Part shown: piece by piece, positions 26,743-34,091 of the stretch
Layout of the letters: the number at the start of each line of letters is the position of its first letter
How positions within the stretch are numbered: the first letter of the stretch is position 1
Source of the DNA: Poriferisodalis sp965203655
Lineage (GTDB): Bacteria; Actinomycetota; Acidimicrobiia; Acidimicrobiales; Poriferisodalaceae
Assembly: GCF_965203655.1 (NCBI RefSeq)
Contig: NZ_CBDBDD010000009.1
Location: forward strand, 744,001 to 808,000
Length of the DNA stretch: 64,000 bases
Direction: 5' to 3'
Position numbers and translations under genes: made by a program
Notes under the pieces: model-generated
Databases searched by the model: none
The model's input: only the letters and a program-made list of their open reading frames with translations
What the model was told of the DNA's origin: nothing

Positions 26743-26939
26743 TAAAACTATCTGCCCTAACTGCTGGCCCGATAGTGAAGCCGACGCTAATTTGATCTCG
26801 AGCGGTTACCCCAAGCCGTTTCACATATCGCACTGCCGCACGGTGTCCCCCCACCCAGGCAGGCGAATGCCGGATCGGAAGCCCCCGCTCCGACCGGCTC
26901 CAGGTCGAAGCGTCCCCCACGCCCAGCGACCTCAGCGAA

Positions 26940-26968
26940 GAAGCCGGCCCTCCCCCCGGGCCGGCTTC
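26940..26968 (-). terminator. Strong hairpin downstream of aconitase
   Basis: An 11-bp perfect GC-rich stem (26940-26950 with 26958-26968) encloses a 7-base loop, seven bases after the aconitase stop. On the minus strand it is followed by TTCTTCG, a weak T-rich tail, so it is a likely terminator for the aconitase transcript. The rest of the 26699-26974 gap holds the LysR palindrome and nothing else recognised. Confidence 0.6.
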
Positions 26969-26974
26969 CTCGCG

Positions 26975-29254
26975 TCAAAGCGAGGCTCGGATGATGTTGA
27001 GCGCCGAGCCTGCCTTGAACCATTCGATCTGGTCGTCGCTGAACGTGTGGTTGGCCTCGAACGAGAACGTGTCGCCCGACGGCTTGCGCACCTCGACGGT
27101 GACCGGGCGGCCCGGCGCCAGATCGGCGAGCCCCAGCACCGAGATCCGATCATCCTCATCGATGTGGTCGTAGTCGGCAGGATCCGCAAACGTGAGCGGC
27201 AGCATGCCCTGCTTCTTCAGGTTGGTCTCGTGGATGCGGGCGAAGCTGCGGCACAGCGCGACCAAGCCGCCCCGAAAGCGCGGCTCCATGGCGGCGTGCT
27301 CGCGGCTCGAGCCCTCGCCCATGTTCTGGTCGCCGATCACCACCCAGTTCACGCCGGCGGCGTGATACGCCTTCGCGATCTCCGGGTACGGCTGCGTCTC
27401 GCCGGTCAACTGGTTCTTGCCGTGCCCGACGTCGTACCCGTCGAAGGCATTCACCGCACCGAGGTACAGGTTTCCCGAAATGTTCTCGAGGTGGCCCCGG
27501 TAGCGAAGCCACGGGCCGGCCATGGAGATGTGATCGGTGGTGAACTTGCCCTTGGCCTTGACCAGCACCGGGAGATCGGCGTAGTCGTCGCCGTCCCACG
27601 CTTCGAACGGCTCGAGCACCTGCAGGCGGTCTGATGTCGGCGAGACCCGTACCTCGACACTGCCCGGATCAGCCGGCGGGGCCACGAACCCGCTCTCGCC
27701 GGGATCGAAGCCGGCCGGTGGCAGCTCCACGCCCACCGGAGTCGGCAGCGTGACCGGCTCCCCGGCATCGGTGTGCAGCACGCCTTCGACGGGATCGAAG
27801 TCGAGCGTTCCCGCCAGCGCCAGCGCCATGACGGTCTCGGGTGACGTCACGAATGCCAGCGTCGCAGCGTCGCCGTCGTTGCGCTTGGGGAAGTTGCGGT
27901 TGTAGGAGGTGACGATCACGTTGGCCTGGCCGGGGACGTAGTTCTCGTCGCCGGAGCGGTCCCACTGGCCGATGCAGGGCCCGCAGGCGTTGGCGAGCAC
28001 GGTGGCACCGAGCGCCTCGAAGTCGGCGAGCAGCCCATCACGCTCGATGGTGGCCCGCACCTGCTCCGAGCCGGGGGTCACGAGCAGCTGTGTCCGTGCC
28101 CGCAGCCCCTTGGCGGCGGCGTCGCGGGCGATCGAAGCAGCCCGGGTGATGTCCTCATAGCTGGAGTTGGTGCAGCTGCCGATGAGCGCTGCGCTGATCT
28201 GCAGCGGCCAGCCCTCGGCTTGGGCCTCCGCGCCCAGGGCCGACACCTCACGGGCGAGGTCGGGCGTGTGAGGACCGTTGATGTGAGGCCGCAGTTGCGA
28301 CAGGTCGATCTCGATGACCTGGTCGTAATGGGCGCCAGGGTCGGCCATGGCCTCGTCGTCGGGCCGCAGGTGCTCGGCGACCGCGTCGGCCGCCGCGGCC
28401 ACCGCGGCGCGCCCGGTGGCCGACAGGTAGCGGGCCATGGCAGCGTCGTAGCCGAACAGTGACGTGGTGGCGCCGATCTCGGCACCCATGTTGCAGATCG
28501 TGCCCTTGCCGGTGGCGCTCAGCGACTCGGCGCCGGGGCCGAAGTACTCCACGATCGCCCCGGTGCCACCGGACACTGTGAGGATCTCGGCCACCTTCAG
28601 GATCACGTCCTTCGGCGCGCTCCAGCCCGACAGCTCGCCGGTCAGATGCACGCCGATGACCTTGGGCCACCGCACGTTCCAAGCGAAGCCGGTCATGACG
28701 TCGACGGCATCGGCGCCGCCCACGCCGACTGCCACCATGCCCAGCCCGCCGGCATTGGGCGTGTGGCTGTCAGTGCCGATCATCATCCCGCCAGGGAAGG
28801 CGTACTGCTCGAGCACAACCTGGTGGATGATGCCGCTGCCGGGCTTCCAGAAGCCTGCGCCGTAGCGGGCGCACACGCTCTCGAGAAAGTCGTATACCTC
28901 CTCGTTGTTCTCCGACGCGGCGAGCAGATCGCGCTTGCCGTCTTCACGGGCCTGGATGAGATGGTCGCAGTGGGTCGTGGTGGGCACCGCCACCTCGTCC
29001 AGCCCGGCGGTCATGAACTGCAGCCACGCCATCTGCGCCGTGGCGTCCTGCATGGCGACACGGTCGGGCGCCAAGTCCACATACGAGACACCCCGTTCGA
29101 GCTCCTGTTCACGGTGGGACAGGTGCGCGATCAGGATCTTCTCCGACAGCGTGAGCGCTCGGCCCAATCGCTCACGTCCGAAGGCCACAGCGTCGGCCAG
29201 TCCGGCGTACACCCCTTCGATCAGCTCGATCGGAGTACTCGCGTGAACGGCCAT
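26975..29254 (-). CDS. acn: Aconitate hydratase (mitochondrial-type)
   Basis: Iron-sulfur aconitase of 759 residues, the length and style of the mitochondrial-type enzyme found in some actinobacteria and Bacteroidetes, not the roughly 900-residue AcnA or AcnB. It isomerises citrate to isocitrate. Cluster ligands are in GSCTNSSYED and ANACGPCIGQW. Other conserved segments are TTTHCDHLIQA, MMIGTDSHTPNAGGLGM, ITSYNRNFPKRNDGD and the C-terminal swivel domain NWVVIGDQNMGEGSSREHAA. It is transcribed toward the LysR gene and ends at a strong hairpin. Confidence 0.94.
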   Translation of the reverse strand: MAVHASTPIELIEGVYAGLADAVAFGRERLGRALTLSEKILIAHLSHREQELERGVSYVDLAPDRVAMQDATAQMAWLQFMTAGLDEVAVPTTTHCDHLIQAREDGKRDLLAASENNEEVYDFLESVCARYGAGFWKPGSGIIHQVVLEQYAFPGGMMIGTDSHTPNAGGLGMVAVGVGGADAVDVMTGFAWNVRWPKVIGVHLTGELSGWSAPKDVILKVAEILTVSGGTGAIVEYFGPGAESLSATGKGTICNMGAEIGATTSLFGYDAAMARYLSATGRAAVAAAADAVAEHLRPDDEAMADPGAHYDQVIEIDLSQLRPHINGPHTPDLAREVSALGAEAQAEGWPLQISAALIGSCTNSSYEDITRAASIARDAAAKGLRARTQLLVTPGSEQVRATIERDGLLADFEALGATVLANACGPCIGQWDRSGDENYVPGQANVIVTSYNRNFPKRNDGDAATLAFVTSPETVMALALAGTLDFDPVEGVLHTDAGEPVTLPTPVGVELPPAGFDPGESGFVAPPADPGSVEVRVSPTSDRLQVLEPFEAWDGDDYADLPVLVKAKGKFTTDHISMAGPWLRYRGHLENISGNLYLGAVNAFDGYDVGHGKNQLTGETQPYPEIAKAYHAAGVNWVVIGDQNMGEGSSREHAAMEPRFRGGLVALCRSFARIHETNLKKQGMLPLTFADPADYDHIDEDDRISVLGLADLAPGRPVTVEVRKPSGDTFSFEANHTFSDDQIEWFKAGSALNIIRASL

Positions 29255-29355
29255 GTGTCCTCCCGGGTTCGTCGGCGTGCTCAGCCCATGCGCAGCGGCT
29301 GAGCCTGCTCGCCGTCGAACCTATCTAGAGGATGCGGCTCTTGTTCGCTGCGCGA

Positions 29356-30441
29356 TCAAGGCCGGACTTCGTAGTAGAGGTTCGCGGCGTCGTTGAAGTC
29401 ATGCTCGGTGAAGCGTGTGAATCCGGCGGCAGCGGTCATTTCGCGGGCCTTCGCCGGATACAGGCCGAGCGTGCCGAGTCCCATGCCGCCGGGCTCGCTC
29501 AGCGCCGACTGGAGGCAGCTCGTGACCGAGAAGCCGTAGAACATGGCCAGCATCGGGTTGCGCCGGTCCAGGTTGAAGTCGCCCTTGGAGCGGATGTCCT
29601 TGATGAGCAGCGTGCCGTCGGCGTCGAGTGCGGCCCGGATGGCATCCAGCGCGTCGTCGGGCCGGGGCATGTCGTGCAGGCAGTCGAAGGTGAGCGCCAA
29701 GTCGAAGTCGCCCGTGGCGGGAACGTCGGAGGCGCCGGCCTCGACGAACGTCGTGTTCTCCAGACCCGCGTCCTCGGCACGTTCCTGTGCCTGCTGGACC
29801 GCGATGGCCGACGGATCGAAGCCAACCACCTCCGAGCGAGGCCACTTCTCGGCGATGAGGCACGCAGACACTCCCGCCCCGCAGCCCACGTCCAGCACTT
29901 TGGCGCCGCGTTCCAGCTTGGCCACGACGCCGTCGAGGCCTCCCAGGATCACCGAGGTGAGGTTCTGGCGGCTGAACGGCCCGGTGGTGCGGGCCAGCCC
30001 GGCAGCCGCACGGGGGCCTTGCTGCTCGTAGGTCATGCCGATGCCGGTGCGGAACGAATCGAGGATCAAGTCCAGGACCTCGTCGCCGAGACCGCCGCGG
30101 AAGGCGCCCATGGCGAAGTGGAGCGAGCCATCCTCATCGACGAGCAGCGCCTCTGCCTCGGGCGACAGCGAGAAGGCGCCGTCGTCGTGATCGACGAGGC
30201 CCGCAGCAGCCACGCCGTACATCCACTCGCGCACCAGCCGCTCGGCGAGGCCGGTTGCCTCCGCCACATCGTGGCTCGTGGCGGGCTGGGTCTCCGAGAG
30301 GGCGGTGAACAGCCCGAGATGGTCGCCGATGTGCAGCATCGCCGACACCATCTCGCCCTTCTTGTACGTCCACACTTGAAATGCGAGCTTCTTCAGGAGA
30401 TCGGGATCGATCTCACGCCGCTCAGTTGCAGTCTCAGCCAT
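29356..30441 (-). CDS. SAM-dependent methyltransferase with N-terminal winged-helix domain
   Basis: A 361-residue class-I methyltransferase starting at ATG 30441. The N-terminal roughly 120 residues (VWTYKKGEMVSAMLHIGDHLGLFTAL) form the dimerisation/winged-helix domain found in small-molecule methyltransferases. The Rossmann part shows VLDVGCGAGVSACLIAEKWP near residue 185, VVGFDPSAIAVQQAQE, and FDLALTFDCLHDMPRPDDAL, then the DGTLLIKDIRSKGDFN strand. Targets of this group include ubiquinone-like and secondary-metabolite intermediates; the substrate is unknown here. It is last in the long minus-strand run. Confidence 0.8.
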   Translation of the reverse strand: MAETATERREIDPDLLKKLAFQVWTYKKGEMVSAMLHIGDHLGLFTALSETQPATSHDVAEATGLAERLVREWMYGVAAAGLVDHDDGAFSLSPEAEALLVDEDGSLHFAMGAFRGGLGDEVLDLILDSFRTGIGMTYEQQGPRAAAGLARTTGPFSRQNLTSVILGGLDGVVAKLERGAKVLDVGCGAGVSACLIAEKWPRSEVVGFDPSAIAVQQAQERAEDAGLENTTFVEAGASDVPATGDFDLALTFDCLHDMPRPDDALDAIRAALDADGTLLIKDIRSKGDFNLDRRNPMLAMFYGFSVTSCLQSALSEPGGMGLGTLGLYPAKAREMTAAAGFTRFTEHDFNDAANLYYEVRP

Positions 30442-30558
30442 CCGCAAGAAGCTACTCGCCCTGTGTTTCCCGCTCATGTTCCCCATTCCCATGCGATTGG
30501 GCTCACGGGCCGCTCAGGCCCTGGCTTCGGCTGGCGGCTCAGCCTCTTGGCCGGTCGC

Positions 30559-31446
30559 TCAGGCGGTGCAGAGAGGGTCGTCGCCGGTCGGGGGCTGATG
30601 GAAGCACAGGATCGCCTTGACGCCGACGTAGGTGAACTCCCACGGCTCGGGCACCGGGCCCTGCCGGCCGCCGTCAGGGGGGTAGCTGGGAATCCAGCCG
30701 TGCTTCTTGGCATTGGCGAAGTTGTCCGCGGCCAACCACTCATAGGCCGGCGATTCGCCGAACTTGCTATCGCTGAAGCCTTCATGGCCGATGTCAACGG
30801 CGTAGCCGGTGTGGTGCTTGGAGTAGCCGGGCGGCGCCGAATGCTTCATGCGTTCTGCGAAGTCGTCTAGCTCGTACGGCGTTTCGAGCGGTCGCAGGAA
30901 CACCTGGCGCTGGTAGCGGTGACCGCGGTAGGCAGAGACGAGTCTCAGCTCGATGTCGTGAGCGGCAGCGTCTCGGGCCAGTGCCAGCCATGCCTTCGCT
31001 GCCGGATGCTGCAAAGCGAGGCCATCGTCGATGAGGCGCATCAACGCGTAATCGGCCGGCAGGGGCCGGCGCTGGTAGCCGCGTTCGATGGCCTGGGTAC
31101 GGATCCCCTCGTCCATCTCGGCCGAATCGGTGATCGTCGGCGCGGCCGAGACCGACGACAGGTTCGGCAGCTCTGCCGTGGTGAACAGCTCGTTGAACTC
31201 CGGCCCGGTGAAGTGAGGGAAGGACAGCGAATCGAGGCCGGCGGGCGCGGGCTTCTGCCATCGAGACTTGGGTTCGTGTGCGTGTCGTGGCTGCTCCCAC
31301 GGTCCGATAATCGGGTCGGCGATGTGCCAGTGCCCCTCGATCGAGCTCGCGCCTGCGGCATGCGGCGAGGCGAGCGCGCCGACGGCGAAGGCCAGCGCGG
31401 CTGCCGCCCAAGCCAGGCGACGATCAGTTGACACCAGCGTGCGCAT
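30559..31446 (-). CDS. Secreted D-alanyl-D-alanine carboxypeptidase (VanY/M15B)
   Basis: A 295-residue exported peptidase. A signal peptide occupies about residues 1-33 (AAAALAFAVGALASPHAAGAS). The M15 zinc motif appears as SKHHTGYAVDIGHE near residue 205, preceded by RLVSAYRGHRYQRQVF and followed by EWLAADNFANAKKHGWIPSYPP. These enzymes trim the terminal D-Ala of peptidoglycan stems in the cell wall. A Ddl/MurF gene pair lies further upstream in the same direction, suggesting a wall-remodelling theme, though co-transcription over that distance is unproven. Confidence 0.85.
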   Translation of the reverse strand: MRTLVSTDRRLAWAAAALAFAVGALASPHAAGASSIEGHWHIADPIIGPWEQPRHAHEPKSRWQKPAPAGLDSLSFPHFTGPEFNELFTTAELPNLSSVSAAPTITDSAEMDEGIRTQAIERGYQRRPLPADYALMRLIDDGLALQHPAAKAWLALARDAAAHDIELRLVSAYRGHRYQRQVFLRPLETPYELDDFAERMKHSAPPGYSKHHTGYAVDIGHEGFSDSKFGESPAYEWLAADNFANAKKHGWIPSYPPDGGRQGPVPEPWEFTYVGVKAILCFHQPPTGDDPLCTA

Positions 31447-31531
31447 CAGCCATCGACACCACCAATCGAACGATACGAGCTGGCTGCGATCCGGCGGCGT
31501 CTTTGAGCTGCCCGCCCGCTGGCGGATGGCT

Positions 31532-32512
31532 CTACACGTAGGGCCAGCGACGCTTGGAGACCGTTGAGCTTGCCTGGGGGCTTGCTTCGGGCGGCGGCTT
31601 GGTGAGCGCCCAGCGGCGACGCCAGGCCGACCCCGGCGGTCCTTCGATACCCGGGCTGTCGGAACTGTGCAGGCGCCGGCGGGCGGCGAACCAGTTGCCG
31701 GTCGCGGTCTCGTCGGCGAGGCCCTCGACTGCTGCCTGCAGGCGCCTCGTGAACCGGCGGTTGTTCTCGCCCTCGTAGAAGTCGAGCGGGCGACCGAAGT
31801 TGATCACCGAACGGGCTCGCCTCGGCCACGCCCGACCCTTGCGCAAGATGTCGAAGGTGCCCCGGATGTGCACCGGCACGACCGGCACCCCCGCCTGCTT
31901 CGCCAAGAAGGCTGCGCCAGGTCGAAACTGCTGACCCCAGCCGTCCCGGGATCTGCCGCCTTCGGGATATATGACCAGGCTCCAGCCGCTGCGCAGCAAC
32001 CCGACGGCCTTGTCGATGGTGCGACGGTTCAGCGCAGTGCGCTCGATCGGTATGGCTCCCACGAAGAGCGCCGAGATCGCCGATGTGAAGCGGTTGCCGA
32101 AGAAATAGTCCGCGGCGGCACCCACCACCAGGCGGTTGCACCACGGCTCGGGGATCGATGTGACGATGACCGCTGTGTCGGCGTGGCTCTGGTGATTGGC
32201 GACGAATACCGCGGGTCCGTCCAGCTCGCTGATCCGGTCGACTCCCTTGACGGTCGGCTGGGCGTAGTAGCGCACCAGCGCGCGAACGATGGTGTCGCGT
32301 GCCACCCGTCGGGCAACCCGAGCCGGGAAGCGCCGAGCCCAGTCGGTGTCGTAGTTCGCCCCCACGTTGACCGGCAGGGGCATCTGACCCCGGGGGGTTG
32401 CGGCCGCTCGCAGCGGGAATTCGGCGCCGCGCATGATGCGAGTCACCGACGCCCTCGTGCGCTGAGCGCGCTTGGCCCCGAGGTGGGAGATCGGGGGCTT
32501 CTCAGACGACAT
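31532..32512 (-). CDS. PlsC-type lysophospholipid acyltransferase
   Basis: Acyltransferase of 326 residues in the 1-acylglycerol-3-phosphate acyltransferase superfamily. The HX4D catalytic motif NHQSHAD is near residue 110, with VGAIPIERTALNRRTI as motif II, YPEGGRSRDG as motif III and VPVVPVHIRGTF as motif IV. The C-terminal 60 residues are basic and probably unstructured. Its start overlaps the end of the LarA-like gene by 11 bases, so it belongs to an operon with that gene and the acyl-CoA reductase, pointing to complex lipid or fatty-alcohol ester assembly. Confidence 0.85.
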   Translation of the reverse strand: MSSEKPPISHLGAKRAQRTRASVTRIMRGAEFPLRAAATPRGQMPLPVNVGANYDTDWARRFPARVARRVARDTIVRALVRYYAQPTVKGVDRISELDGPAVFVANHQSHADTAVIVTSIPEPWCNRLVVGAAADYFFGNRFTSAISALFVGAIPIERTALNRRTIDKAVGLLRSGWSLVIYPEGGRSRDGWGQQFRPGAAFLAKQAGVPVVPVHIRGTFDILRKGRAWPRRARSVINFGRPLDFYEGENNRRFTRRLQAAVEGLADETATGNWFAARRRLHSSDSPGIEGPPGSAWRRRWALTKPPPEASPQASSTVSKRRWPYV

Positions 32513-34091
32513 CGGCCATCAGCATGGGCGGATTGCGAAAATGAGTGACCGACGGGTCGCGCCCGACCACGTCGGTCGCCATCTCGAGCGCATCATTCAG
32601 CGTCGAAGCCGAACGGAAGCCCATGCGCTGGGTGGCGGCTTTGTCGCCGCCGACGATGATCACCCCGCCCACATGCTCGAGTGCGTGCGCGCACCAGTAC
32701 CACATGTAGAACGGATGCACGCCGTGGTAGGCGTACGAGGTCCGGTACAGGTGCCGGTACCACTCGTCTTCGGCGTAGCGCTTCTCGTACCGGTGCTCGA
32801 TGACCTCCGGATCGGTGGTGTCGGCCAGCACCTCTTCGAAGAAGTCGATGTAGCTGGGATGGTGGACCGGGTGGAACTCCCACGGCGTGGGGTGCGACAT
32901 GATCACCACGCCGCCGTGACGGACGAGCGGGCGGCCCCGGTACAGGTTGAAGAAATAGCCGAGACCCAGGCACGCCACCAGGATCGGGTTCATGATCGAG
33001 TTGACGTTGTAGGGGCACAGGTACGGCAGCCCCATCGTCAGCACGTCGGTCTGGCCCTCCACACGCACGAGGTGCTGGCGGTAGACGTTCTCCAGCGTCC
33101 GTTCGTGGACCGCCTCGACCTCGCCGGCCTGAATCGAGGTGAGCCCGTAGGGCGCCCGGATGTTGTGGAAGATGCGGCGGGCCTGGCGGCGGGACATCAA
33201 ATCCAGCGCCGTCTTGGTGCCCATCAGCATCATCCGGTCACGCGGGGACATCTCCCATTCGCGCTTCTGCAGGTAGTCATACGGCGAGGGGAACGTGTCG
33301 TTGTTGAGCGTGGTCTCGATCTGGAAGACCTTCACGCCGGCGTCGGCCAGCAGGCGTCCCTGGCGCCAGTTGCGCGTGTGCAGCTCTGAGTGCTCGGGGT
33401 CCATGAACGATGTCGAGTGCAGCATCGTGTGCACGTTGTGGTGGTGGCGCAGCGCCGTGTAGGGCGACAGTCCGGTAGCGACGCTCTTGTGGCCGCCGTC
33501 CATCGACACCAGGTTGATGTTGACGTATACCAGCAGGTCCGACTCGGCGGCTCGCTTCGAGATCACCACCTCCTCACCGGCGTCGGTGGTGCCCAGGTGG
33601 GTGAGCGCGTCGGGGTCCTCGGCGTCGAAGTTGTAGAGCTGGCCGTGGGGTGCGAAGGCGTCGTACACCCGGTCGCCGACGGCGTGGCGGAGCTCGGCTT
33701 CGGTCATGCGCCGGTGCAACGCGAGTGCGGCGATGAGATGCACGTCGTCGACTCCTGCAGCCGCCGCCATGTCGAGGATCTGCTCGATGATGCGGCCGCG
33801 GATATCCGGTGCGGCCATCGGCGGCAGCGGCAGCGAGATGTCGTCAAACGCGATGGTCAGCTTCATGCCCGGCTGCATGTACGACGCGAGCGGATCGCGG
33901 TCGCCGAGCGGGTTTGCGAGCGCCTCGGCAATGGCGCGCTCGGGATCGCGCACCGGATCGAGCGGTTCGTTCGGGTACACGACCCGGCTGCCGACCGGCA
34001 GCTTGTTGAGGCGGAAGCCCTCACCGTGGTGGAACAGGATCGGCGGGGTTGTCCGATCCACCTCGAGGACCAGTCCCTTGCGGGCGGTCAT
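32502..34091 (-). CDS. LarA-like (DUF2088) protein linked to an acyl-CoA reductase operon
   Basis: A 529-residue protein starting at ATG 34091, overlapping the upstream gene's stop (ATGA). The N-terminal half resembles the lactate racemase LarA/DUF2088 fold: MKLTIAFDDISLPLPP, LHRRMTEAELRHAVGD (equivalent to the LarA THRPMT region with a catalytic His), and GGHKSVATGLSPYTALRHHHN (the GGxK region). The second catalytic His of LarA, in its PH motif, appears replaced by Asn-Leu here, so racemase activity is doubtful. The C-terminal half (PYLCPYNVNSIMNP, HPTPWEFHPVHHPSYIDFFEEVL) is specific to this subfamily. Role unknown; neighbours suggest lipid metabolism. Confidence 0.7.
   Translation of the reverse strand: MTARKGLVLEVDRTTPPILFHHGEGFRLNKLPVGSRVVYPNEPLDPVRDPERAIAEALANPLGDRDPLASYMQPGMKLTIAFDDISLPLPPMAAPDIRGRIIEQILDMAAAAGVDDVHLIAALALHRRMTEAELRHAVGDRVYDAFAPHGQLYNFDAEDPDALTHLGTTDAGEEVVISKRAAESDLLVYVNINLVSMDGGHKSVATGLSPYTALRHHHNVHTMLHSTSFMDPEHSELHTRNWRQGRLLADAGVKVFQIETTLNNDTFPSPYDYLQKREWEMSPRDRMMLMGTKTALDLMSRRQARRIFHNIRAPYGLTSIQAGEVEAVHERTLENVYRQHLVRVEGQTDVLTMGLPYLCPYNVNSIMNPILVACLGLGYFFNLYRGRPLVRHGGVVIMSHPTPWEFHPVHHPSYIDFFEEVLADTTDPEVIEHRYEKRYAEDEWYRHLYRTSYAYHGVHPFYMWYWCAHALEHVGGVIIVGGDKAATQRMGFRSASTLNDALEMATDVVGRDPSVTHFRNPPMLMADVV

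Noticed and set aside
25580..27634. A 684-codon plus-strand open frame across the LysR and aconitase genes
   Set aside because: Antisense to two clear genes and crossing a strong terminator hairpin; no domain or ribosome-binding site supports it.
26975..29254. Aconitate hydratase of the AcnB or long AcnA type
   Set aside because: The length of 759 residues and the arrangement of the MMIGTDSHTPNAGG and NACGPCIGQW blocks fit the mitochondrial-type enzyme.
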